Shown in pieces: positions 35,222-41,490 of a stretch of 48,013 nucleotides of DNA (positions within the stretch are counted from its first letter, which is position 1; the number at the start of each line of letters is the position of its first letter). The translations under genes were made by a program, and so were the position numbers. The stretch comes from an uncultured Lachnospiraceae bacterium. Lineage in GTDB: Bacteria; Bacillota; Clostridia; Lachnospirales; Lachnospiraceae. Location: positions 1-48,013 of the forward strand of contig CAJUGG010000037.1 of the NCBI GenBank assembly GCA_910585995.1. Direction: 5' to 3'. Below the pieces are notes generated by a model that was given only the letters and a program-made list of their open reading frames with translations, was not told where the DNA came from and did not search any database.

Positions 35222-35340
35222 TATTAAAGTTCCGCTACAGTTTTCTCAGAACCCCGGCTCTGGAAGAATGTCTGGCCGCCTATGCCGTCCAGACATCCTT
35301 CCGGGTTCTGAGAAAACTTCCGCTGTTATTAAAGTCCCGC
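35222..35340 (-). repeat. Structured intercistronic repeat, copy E (tandem with D)
   Basis: Outer arms 35241-35254 and 35303-35316 pair perfectly over 14 bp; inner arms 35262-35275 and 35289-35302 pair over 14 bp with one mismatch. Its ends carry CTACAG and CCGCTGTT instead of the CATCCG/CAGATGC version. It starts just after the lepB2 stop. Confidence 0.85.
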
Positions 35341-35342
35341 TA

Positions 35343-35921
35343 TTATGGAATCATCCCAAAATTTTCCCATGGGTAGCGGACGAACCAGGCCATGCCGTAG
35401 ATGTCCTGGCGGCGTATGGTTCCAATATCTGCGTTGCGGCTGTCTTCGCTGAAATTCCGGTTGTCCCCCAATACAAAGAATTCATCCTTGCCAAGCGTCA
35501 GCTCCTCTTGGGCGATTCCGGCAAAATCCATCTGCTCACTGCCAATCCCTGTCTCAAACAACTCACCGTTTATATAAATAAAACCCTCTTTAATCTCCAC
35601 AGTATCTCCCGGTGTCCCAATGACCCGCCGCATATAATAATGAGAATTGACATTCCCATTGGGTTTAAACACCACCACATCCCCTGCCTTAGGAGGCGAC
35701 AAAGAATAGATAAACCGATTCACTAACACCTGATCTCCGCTTCCCACAGAAGGCTCCATAGCCTGCCCCACACAAGTCAAACTGGTCATAAAATAATACA
35801 CCAGCACACATCCAATTGCAAAAGCCAGTATACATACTCCGATATGCACCAACACCTCCTGCAGAGCGGAAGTCTGGATCATTCGTCTTCTTTTATAAAA
35901 ACTAAGTCCTTTTCGCTTCAT
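35343..35921 (-). CDS. Signal peptidase I homologue lacking the catalytic Ser and Lys
   Basis: A 192-residue protein clearly of the signal peptidase I family: one membrane helix near residues 24-46, GQAMEPSVGSGDQVLVNRF, RRVIGTPGDTVEIKEGF and FVLGDNRNFSEDSRN. At the serine position it has Ala (A54, codon GCT in GQAM), and at the general-base lysine it has Arg (R98 in YYMRRVIG). Both changes were checked in the DNA. The frame is otherwise intact and well conserved, which argues against simple decay. It may bind substrates or partner with the active enzyme (33616-34191), or it may have another role. It lies between rplS and rbgA, where active LepB is normally found. Confidence 0.85.
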   Translation of the reverse strand: MKRKGLSFYKRRRMIQTSALQEVLVHIGVCILAFAIGCVLVYYFMTSLTCVGQAMEPSVGSGDQVLVNRFIYSLSPPKAGDVVVFKPNGNVNSHYYMRRVIGTPGDTVEIKEGFIYINGELFETGIGSEQMDFAGIAQEELTLGKDEFFVLGDNRNFSEDSRNADIGTIRRQDIYGMAWFVRYPWENFGMIP

Positions 35922-35964
35922 CTTTTCTGCTCCTTACCGGAAGACGCCAAAAAGGAGCCATTGC

Positions 35965-36001
35965 AAAAAAGCGGCTCCCCGATTCTCACGACGGGAGCCG
36001 C
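35965..36001 (-). terminator. Terminator after rplS
   Basis: GCGGCTCCC and GGGAGCCGC (35993-36001 and 35971-35979) form a perfect 9-bp stem on the minus strand, followed by six T. A further GGCTCC at 35954-35959 could compete for the second arm. Confidence 0.9.
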
Positions 36002-36063
36002 ATCTGCGACAGTTCCTCTAACATCATAGAAAACATGCTTCGCAAATTTTCCATTATCATGCA

Positions 36064-36411
36064 TTATTTTACCAACTCTTTTACTTTGGCAGCCTTGCCT
36101 ACGCGGCCTCTTAAGTAGTTGAGCTTTGCACGTCTAACTTTACCATAGCGAACCACTTCGATCTTCTCCACATTGGGGGAATGTAACGGCCAGGTCTTCT
36201 CCACGCCGATCCCGTTGGAATTTTTACGAACAGTAAATGTCTCACGGTTGCTTCCGCCCTGTCTCTTTAAGACCGTTCCCTCAAATACCTGAACTCTCTC
36301 TCTGTTGCCCTCTTTGATCTTTGCATACACCTTTACCGTATCGCCTACGCTAAAGTTCGGCACCTCTGCCTTAAGCTGACCTGCCTCAATATTCTTGATA
36401 ATCTCGTTCAT
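36064..36411 (-). CDS. rplS: 50S ribosomal protein L19
   Basis: A 115-residue L19 with VPNFSVGDTVKVYAKIKEG, QVFEGTVLKRQGG and GIGVEKTWPLHSPNVEKIEV, the family's standard blocks. It sits at the interface of the two ribosomal subunits. AAAGGAGG precedes the start. It has its own promoter and leader hairpin (36451-36518) and a strong terminator. Confidence 0.97.
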   Translation of the reverse strand: MNEIIKNIEAGQLKAEVPNFSVGDTVKVYAKIKEGNRERVQVFEGTVLKRQGGSNRETFTVRKNSNGIGVEKTWPLHSPNVEKIEVVRYGKVRRAKLNYLRGRVGKAAKVKELVK

Positions 36412-36450
36412 TGTGTTCCTCCTTTATCATTGGATGTTCTTAATACGTCT

Positions 36451-36518
36451 CGCGTAACAGAGGACCATCTCTTTTTCACAACGCGTTTTATTGTATCATA
36501 ATTCTTCCAGTTTTGCAA
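36451..36518 (-). promoter_or_regulatory. Promoter and leader hairpin of rplS (possible L19 leader)
   Basis: TTGCAA (36513-36518, inside the end of trmD), 17 bases, TACAAT (36490-36495). Transcription should start near 36483, directly into a hairpin with CGCGT/ACGCG arms (36451-36455, 36481-36485) and an inner AGAG/CTCT stem. L19 leader RNAs that may sense the protein are known in Firmicutes; identity here is inferred. Confidence 0.55.
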
Positions 36519-37227
36519 GGAATTTTTTATCTTCTTCTGTCAGATTTGCTACCGGTAAAAGATCTGGCCTTCGCTTCTTCGTCCGCAGAAGTGACTGTTC
36601 CCGTCTCCATTTCTCCACATTCACATGATGTCCAGACAACAAGATCGGCGGAACTTCCTTGCCTCTCCAGTTCTGGGGCCGGCTGTACTGGGGATATTCC
36701 AGCAGATTATCTGAAAAAGAGTCAAATTCTGCCGATTCCTCATTATGAAGCACCCCTTCCAACAGCCGCGAGATCGCATCCATCATCACCAGCGCCGGAA
36801 GCTCTCCTCCCGTCAGCACGTAATCCCCGATGGACACCTCGTCTGTCACAATCTCCTCCAAGACCCGCTCATCGATCCCTTCATAGTGTCCGCACAAGAA
36901 CACCAGTTCTTCTTCCCTGGCCAACTCCTCCGCCATCTTCTGATGAAACACCTTTCCCTGCGGACTCATATAGAGCACCCTCGGCTTTCTCGGAATCTTC
37001 GAAGCCACCGATTCATACGCCAGACAGACCGGTTCCGCCTGCATCACCATCCCGGCACCGCCCCCGTAAGGGTAATCATCCACCCTCTGATGCTTATTCA
37101 CCGAAAAATCCCGGATATTGACAGTCTCCAAAGACAACAGCCCCTTCTCCACAGCCCGTCCCGTAATACTCGTCTGAAACCCATCCCGTATCATATCCGG
37201 AAATAACGTCAACACATAAAAATTCAT
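36496..37227 (-). CDS. trmD: tRNA (guanine-N1)-methyltransferase
   Basis: A 243-residue SPOUT methyltransferase beginning MNFYVLTLFPDMI, with YMSPQGKVF, LCGHYEGIDERV and GDYVLTGGELPALVM forming the trefoil-knot SAM site. It methylates G37 of certain tRNAs and prevents frameshifting. The start overlaps the rimM stop (ATGA). An upstream extension inside rimM is rejected. Confidence 0.96.
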   Translation of the reverse strand: MNFYVLTLFPDMIRDGFQTSITGRAVEKGLLSLETVNIRDFSVNKHQRVDDYPYGGGAGMVMQAEPVCLAYESVASKIPRKPRVLYMSPQGKVFHQKMAEELAREEELVFLCGHYEGIDERVLEEIVTDEVSIGDYVLTGGELPALVMMDAISRLLEGVLHNEESAEFDSFSDNLLEYPQYSRPQNWRGKEVPPILLSGHHVNVEKWRREQSLLRTKKRRPDLLPVANLTEEDKKFLAKLEEL

Positions 37228-37736
37228 AGATCCAAAAGCCCTTCCAGCACATGCACCAGCATCCGCTTCTCTTCCACATTCACATCCAGAATACAATCCC
37301 GAATCGCCGGCAGCAAGATCTCCTTCTTCTTGTCCGTCTCCACCACATACACATCATTCGCGCCCGTCTGCATCACATCCACCAACGTCCCCAGAGTCTC
37401 CCCCTCATCCGTCACCACAGTCATATCAATCAAATCCACGATATAATTCTCATTCTCCCCAAGAGGCAGCGCATCCTCCCGTGACACCAGAAGATCCATC
37501 CCCTTATATCCCTCCACAGACTCGATCGAATCATGCCCCGCAAACTTCACAATCACCTGATTCTTAAAAAACTTCACACCCGCAATCTTTAACTCCACAT
37601 ACCCCTTCTTCGTATCCAACATCACCTTCTCAAGCTTTTGAAAGCGCTGCGGATCATCCGTCGTAGGAAATACCTTTACTTCTCCTCTAACCCCATGCGT
37701 AGAAGAAACCACTCCCACCCTCAAATACTCCTGCAT
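37224..37736 (-). CDS. rimM: Ribosome maturation factor RimM
   Basis: A 170-residue protein: an N-terminal RimM domain (VGVVSSTHGVRGEVKVFPTTDD) and a C-terminal PRC barrel (YIVDLIDMTVVTDEGETLG through DCILDVNVEEKRM). It binds S19 and helps 30S maturation. AGGAG before the start is the end of the tandem structured repeats F and G. It precedes trmD with a four-base overlap. Confidence 0.95.
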   Translation of the reverse strand: MQEYLRVGVVSSTHGVRGEVKVFPTTDDPQRFQKLEKVMLDTKKGYVELKIAGVKFFKNQVIVKFAGHDSIESVEGYKGMDLLVSREDALPLGENENYIVDLIDMTVVTDEGETLGTLVDVMQTGANDVYVVETDKKKEILLPAIRDCILDVNVEEKRMLVHVLEGLLDL

Positions 37737-37747
37737 GTCATACTCCT

Positions 37748-37867
37748 ATTAAAGTTCTATATTAAAGTTCCGCATCCGCCAAAATGATGCCCCCTCTTCT
37801 GGAAACACTTTTGACCGCTTCGCGTCCAAAAATCCTTCCGGGCATCATTTTGTCAGATGCTGTTTAA
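37748..37867 (-). repeat. Structured intercistronic repeat, copy F (before rimM)
   Basis: Outer arms CAAAATGATGCCC (37780-37792) and GGGCATCATTTTG (37840-37852) pair perfectly. Inner arms share TTTTG/CAAAA around a GCTTCGC tip. The end is partly doubled: minus-strand GCGGAACTTTAATA is followed by AGAACTTTAATAGGAG. Confidence 0.85.
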
Positions 37868-37869
37868 AA

Positions 37870-37980
37870 CTTGTTTAAGTTCCGCATCCGCCAAAATGAT
37901 GCCCCCTCTTCTGGAAGCACTTTTGACCGCTTCGCGTCCAAAAATCCTTCCGGGCATCATTTTGCCAGATGCTGTTTAAA
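37870..37980 (-). repeat. Structured intercistronic repeat, copy G (tandem duplicate of F)
   Basis: Nearly identical to copy F at a period of 112 bp, with only a few differences (for instance GGAAGCAC against GGAAACAC). Outer arms are 37892-37904 and 37952-37964. Confidence 0.85.
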
Positions 37981-38035
37981 ATTTGCTATCTTGTATCATC
38001 CCGCCAGAAATCGTACAGCCCCACAATACGTCACA

Positions 38036-38230
38036 GCCGGGATGCCGCAGGATGGCGGGCTGGGGCTTGCACGAATCGTGCTGTGTGGATTGGAGCGGAC
38101 AGTCCCGGTAGTTTGTCCGTCTCAGGCGGACACTTGTGTCCGATTGAGGCGAACAAACTACCGGGACTGTCCGATACATTCCATGCAGACATTCGTCAAG
38201 ACCCAGCCCGCCATCCTGCGGCATCCCGGC
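38036..38230. repeat. Long palindrome (about 195 bp)
   Basis: Perfect 29-bp outer arms (38036-38064 and 38202-38230), imperfect middle arms, 24-bp inner arms with one mismatch (38096-38119 and 38150-38173) and a CGGACAC/GTGTCCG tip (38127-38142). It is unrelated in sequence to the smaller repeats. Reading frames across it on both strands are by-products of the symmetry. With copies F and G it fills the 508-base gap between rimM and the KH gene. Confidence 0.9.
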
Positions 38231-38244
38231 GTCCCACACATCAC

Positions 38245-38475
38245 TCACTGCACAATTTCCACAATCACTTTCCTGTCGTCCTTGGAGGCCGCTGCCTTCA
38301 CCAGAGACCGTATCGCCTTCGCGATCCTTCCCTGCTTCCCGATCACTTTCCCCATATCCGACGCCGACACCCGAAGCTCAATCACAGTCGCATTATCTTT
38401 CTGCGTCTCCGTGACCACCACTTCTTCCGGGTGATCCACCAGTGCCTTTGCCAGCACTTCCACTAATTCTTTCAT
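38245..38475 (-). CDS. khpA: KH-domain RNA-binding protein (YlqC/KhpA-like)
   Basis: A 76-residue protein starting MKELVEVLAKALVDHPEEV, with one KH domain carrying the GxxG loop (IGKQGRIAKAIRSLVKAA). KhpA proteins bind RNA broadly and work with KhpB in cell division and elongation in some Firmicutes. GGTGAT precedes the start. It lies between rpsP (16 bases) and the long palindrome. Confidence 0.9.
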   Translation of the reverse strand: MKELVEVLAKALVDHPEEVVVTETQKDNATVIELRVSASDMGKVIGKQGRIAKAIRSLVKAAASKDDRKVIVEIVQ

Positions 38476-38491
38476 TCTGATCACCAATTAT

Positions 38492-38737
38492 CTATTTGCT
38501 GATTCCTGCAAGCTTAAACAGCTTACCAACCACTTCTGTCGGCTGTGCGCCGTTTTTCAGCCATTTCTTAGCTGCTTCCTCATCAATATGGAACGTACTC
38601 GGATCCGTGTTCGGATCATAGGTTCCGATCTCCTCGATAAATCTTCCATCGCGCGGGGATCTAGAATCAGCTACGATGACTCTATAAAAAGGAGCTTTCT
38701 TCTGACCCATTCTTCTTAATCTGATTTTTACTGCCAT
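38492..38737 (-). CDS. rpsP: 30S ribosomal protein S16
   Basis: An 81-residue S16 with VKIRLRRMGQKKAPFYRVIV, DSRSPRDGRFIEEIGTYDP and KKWLKNGAQPT. All family blocks are present at the normal length. It sits between ffh and the KH gene as in most Firmicutes. Confidence 0.97.
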   Translation of the reverse strand: MAVKIRLRRMGQKKAPFYRVIVADSRSPRDGRFIEEIGTYDPNTDPSTFHIDEEAAKKWLKNGAQPTEVVGKLFKLAGISK

Positions 38738-38795
38738 TGTTCTTTACCTCCAAAATATGTTTCATTTTCATTATATCATGTAAACGGAATGTTCC

Positions 38796-40148
38796 TTAAA
38801 ACGGCAATTTGCCAAACATCCCCTTTTTACCCAGTTTTCCTTTGCCCATCATCCCAGGCATCTGCTTCATCATCTTCTTGGACTGCTCAAACTGCTTGAC
38901 TAAGCGGTTCACTTCGCTGATATCCACGCCTGCGCCCTTGGCAATCCTGCGCTTTCTCGACGGATTCAAAAGATCCGGATTCTGCCGCTCCTTGACGGTC
39001 ATAGAGAGGATCATCGCCTCAATACGCGCCATCTTTTTCTCATCTACGGCATCTTCGATCTGCTTCATCTGGCTGCTCATCCCCGGCATCATGCCAAGGA
39101 GCGCCCCGATGCCGCCCATCTTCTTCATCTGGTTCATGCTCTCCAGATAGTCCTCAAAATCAAACTGGTTCTTCTTCATCTTCTGGACAATCTGTCTGGA
39201 CTTCTCTTCATCCAGGGTCTCTGTGGCTTTCTCGATCATCGTCAGCACATCGCCCATACCTAAGATTCTTGATGCCATACGATCCGGGTAAAACTGCTCC
39301 AGATCCGACAGTTTCTCACCCATACCCACATACAGGATCGGCTTTCCGGTCACTGCGCGGATCGACAGGGCCGCACCGCCTCTGGTATCGCCGTCTAACT
39401 TCGTCAGGATCACGCCGTCGATCCCGACCTTCTCTGTAAAAGAAGTCGCCACATTGACTGCATCCTGACCTGTCATGGAATCCACCACCAGGATGCTCTG
39501 CGTCACATCCACATGCTCCTTGATCTCGATCAGCTCGTTCATCATAGCTTCGTCGATATGCAGACGCCCCGCGGTATCTAAGATCACCACGCTCATCCCG
39601 TGGGATTTGGCATGTTCGATAGCTGCTTTTGCAATATTGACGGGTTTGTGCTGGGTTCCCATGGAAAACACTTCCACACCCTGCTTCTCCCCATTGACCT
39701 GCAGCTGCTTAATCGCTGCCGGCCGGTAGACATCGCACGCCGCCAGCAAGACTTTGCGCCCTTTGATCTTATATTTTCCCGCAAGCTTCGCTGCCGTGGT
39801 CGTCTTGCCGGCTCCCTGAAGACCGGTCATCATAATCACCGTGATCTCATTAGAAGGCAGCAGCTTGATCTCTGTGGTCTCACTGCCCATCAGACTGATC
39901 ATCTCTTCGTTGACAATCTTAATCACGGTCTGGCCAGGGGTAAGACTCTCCAATACGTCTGTGCCCACCGCCCGCGCCTCCACGGACTTAATAAACTGCT
40001 TGACCACTTTAAAACTGACATCCGCCTCCAAAAGCGCCAGCTTCACTTCTTTGAGCGCTGCTTTTACATCTGCCTCTGTCAGCCTGCCTTTGCCCCGCAG
40101 GTTCTTAAATACCTTCTGCAATTTTTCTGATAAACTGTCAAATGCCAT
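38796..40148 (-). CDS. ffh: Signal recognition particle protein Ffh
   Basis: A 450-residue SRP54 GTPase. Order: N domain, G domain with GLQGAGKTTTAAKLAG, DTAGRLHID and TKLDGDTRGGAALS, then a methionine-rich M domain (MPGMSSQMKQIE; SKKMMKQMPGMMGKGK) that binds signal peptides and 4.5S RNA. It targets nascent membrane and secreted proteins to the translocon. The start directly follows the ylxM stop, and YlxM modulates it in related species. Confidence 0.97.
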   Translation of the reverse strand: MAFDSLSEKLQKVFKNLRGKGRLTEADVKAALKEVKLALLEADVSFKVVKQFIKSVEARAVGTDVLESLTPGQTVIKIVNEEMISLMGSETTEIKLLPSNEITVIMMTGLQGAGKTTTAAKLAGKYKIKGRKVLLAACDVYRPAAIKQLQVNGEKQGVEVFSMGTQHKPVNIAKAAIEHAKSHGMSVVILDTAGRLHIDEAMMNELIEIKEHVDVTQSILVVDSMTGQDAVNVATSFTEKVGIDGVILTKLDGDTRGGAALSIRAVTGKPILYVGMGEKLSDLEQFYPDRMASRILGMGDVLTMIEKATETLDEEKSRQIVQKMKKNQFDFEDYLESMNQMKKMGGIGALLGMMPGMSSQMKQIEDAVDEKKMARIEAMILSMTVKERQNPDLLNPSRKRRIAKGAGVDISEVNRLVKQFEQSKKMMKQMPGMMGKGKLGKKGMFGKLPF

Positions 40149-40484
40149 CTATAGCTCCTCCAGGATTGTCGCACAGAGCGAAGTGATCTCTTGCATGGCG
40201 GGATTCTTCTCTTCTTTTTCCGCAAGCTCTTTTACCTGCCCCACCTGTTCTCGAAGATGTACAAACTTCTCCACCAGATGCAGCTTCTCTTCATATCCCG
40301 TCAGCAGTTTGTTGCATCGTTTGATCATATCATGCACTCCCTGCCGACTGATTCCTAAGTCCTCCGCAACCTCGCTGAACGAATAGTCATTTAAGACCAC
40401 TTCCTCATAGACTCTCTTCTGATGTCCGGTTAAAAGCTCTCCGTAAAAATCATACAGTAGCGCCTGTCTAAGAATCTCCTCCAT
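40149..40484 (-). CDS. ylxM: SRP-associated helix-turn-helix protein YlxM
   Basis: A 111-residue UPF0122 protein starting MEEILRQALLYDFYGELLT, with a sigma-factor-like helix-turn-helix (FSEVAEDLGISRQGVHDMI). YlxM binds the SRP RNA-Ffh complex in streptococci. AAGGTG lies about six bases before this start; an ATG six bases earlier is possible. The TAG stop abuts the ffh ATG. The predicted transcript begins only about ten bases before the start codon. Confidence 0.92.
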   Translation of the reverse strand: MEEILRQALLYDFYGELLTGHQKRVYEEVVLNDYSFSEVAEDLGISRQGVHDMIKRCNKLLTGYEEKLHLVEKFVHLREQVGQVKELAEKEEKNPAMQEITSLCATILEEL

Positions 40485-40500
40485 TTGCATCACCTTGCCT

Positions 40501-40529
40501 ATCTTACATGATAACAACAAGGATGTCAA
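40501..40529 (-). promoter_or_regulatory. Promoter of the ylxM-ffh operon
   Basis: On the minus strand TTGACA (40524-40529), 17 bases, TAAGAT (40501-40506). The short distance to the start codon implies a leader of about ten bases. Confidence 0.75.
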
Positions 40530-40549
40530 GTATTTTTTCTTGACATCTA

Positions 40550-41005
40550 TTATCTCGGCGGTCTGAGCGCGCTGCGCTTCGTGGAGATTGTCAGGTGTTC
40601 AATCTCCTGATATACCTTTTTGATCTCCTTGTTAATTATATCACAATCAATTCCAGAGGCTGCAAAGCCATCCATAATCTCTTGGACCGCTTCTGCAAAT
40701 TTATTTTTGTGCTTGGTATTTAACGCTTTCCAGTTGATCCCTTTAAAATAATCCGCAATCTCAGAATCCAACGACAATTTTTTCTGCAGCATCAAAACAG
40801 CGATCAGAGGATACCCCAGATATCCTTTCCAATAGGATGCATTGTCGTTAGAAGAGTACACGCCCTCATTCCATTTTACCAGATACTGTTTCGCCCCATC
40901 CGATGAAGTAACATCCGCTTCTGTCTCCCTCATCACAATACGCCCATCCGCGATCGCACTGTATGCTTCATGAATCTTCTCAATCGGCGGCATTTTCACG
41001 CTCAT
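40550..41005 (-). CDS. Conserved hypothetical protein, 151 residues
   Basis: Not recognised. The protein is soluble and rather charged, with no signal peptide, membrane helix or cysteine pair. It has an aromatic stretch in the middle (NDNASYWKGYLGYPLIAVLML) and a helical C-terminal half ending STKRSALRPPR. It has a promoter of its own and stands alone between ylxM and rpmF. Confidence 0.65.
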   Translation of the reverse strand: MSVKMPPIEKIHEAYSAIADGRIVMRETEADVTSSDGAKQYLVKWNEGVYSSNDNASYWKGYLGYPLIAVLMLQKKLSLDSEIADYFKGINWKALNTKHKNKFAEAVQEIMDGFAASGIDCDIINKEIKKVYQEIEHLTISTKRSALRPPR

Positions 41006-41034
41006 TGTTCTACCTCTTTCTTTCCTTTTTTCCT

Positions 41035-41043
41035 ATTATAACA
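41035..41043 (-). promoter_or_regulatory. Extended -10 promoter of the hypothetical gene
   Basis: TGTTATAAT on the minus strand, with TATAAT at 41035-41040 and no good -35. Confidence 0.5.
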
Positions 41044-41137
41044 TAATTCTGTTTGGATACACTAGCCGAAAAAGCCCCTATGATCCAATAGTTATAACGC
41101 CAGATGTTTTTGTGGGAATATAAAAGAAAATTTTTCC

Positions 41138-41219
41138 TTGACATTCTAAGATACGGCATGTATAATATAACGAGTGTAAAGACCCGGATGTTGTGTATCT
41201 GGGTATCGATACTGACTCG
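41138..41219 (+). promoter_or_regulatory. Promoter and structured leader of rpmF
   Basis: A consensus promoter: TTGACA (41138-41143), 17 bases, TATAAT (41161-41166). The leader of about 72 bases can fold with CGAGT/ACTCG closing arms (41171-41175, 41215-41219) and an inner ACCCGGAT/ATCTGGGT hairpin (41182-41189, 41197-41204). Confidence 0.8.
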
Positions 41220-41244
41220 ATAAAGTATAGAGGAGGTGTGACCT

Positions 41245-41424
41245 GTGTCTATTTGTCCAAAAAATAAATCTTCCAAAGGAAGAAGAGATAAGAGAAGAGC
41301 GAATTGGAAGATGAGCGCTCCGAACTTGGTAAAATGCAGCAAATGCGGTGCTCTTATGATGCCTCATAGAGTATGCAAGGCCTGCGGTTCTTACAATAAA
41401 AAAGAAATTATCACTGTTGACTAA
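41245..41424 (+). CDS. rpmF: 50S ribosomal protein L32
   Basis: A 59-residue L32 with GTG start, reading MSICPKNKSSKGRRDKRRA and ending YNKKEIITVD. The zinc site is CSKCGALMMPHRVCKACG, with all four cysteines. AGGAGG lies at 41231-41236. In many bacteria rpmF follows the DUF177/YceD gene; here it stands alone under its own strong promoter, with a terminator right after. Confidence 0.95.
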   Translation: MSICPKNKSSKGRRDKRRANWKMSAPNLVKCSKCGALMMPHRVCKACGSYNKKEIITVD

Positions 41425-41445
41425 TTTTCAGATCGTAAGTAAGCT

Positions 41446-41480
41446 AAAGGGTAGAGAACATCTGTTCTCTACCCTTTCTT
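41446..41480 (+). terminator. Terminator of rpmF
   Basis: A perfect 15-bp stem (41446-41460 with 41463-41477) and only two unpaired bases between the arms, followed by a T-rich tract. It may also end the converging surface-protein gene. Confidence 0.9.
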
Positions 41481-41490
41481 TCAAATCTTT

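Noticed and set aside
37871..38466. Reading frames of 90-187 codons across the long palindrome on both strands
   Set aside because: The sequence is an inverted repeat, so both strands give similar open frames by symmetry. None has a ribosome binding site or a recognisable family, and they overlap the structured repeats and the KH gene.
40524..40545. TGTCAAG/CTTGACA inverted repeat as an operator or second promoter
   Set aside because: The second TTGACA has no -10 at a usable distance. The repeat is more simply the end of the hypothetical gene next to the ylxM -35.
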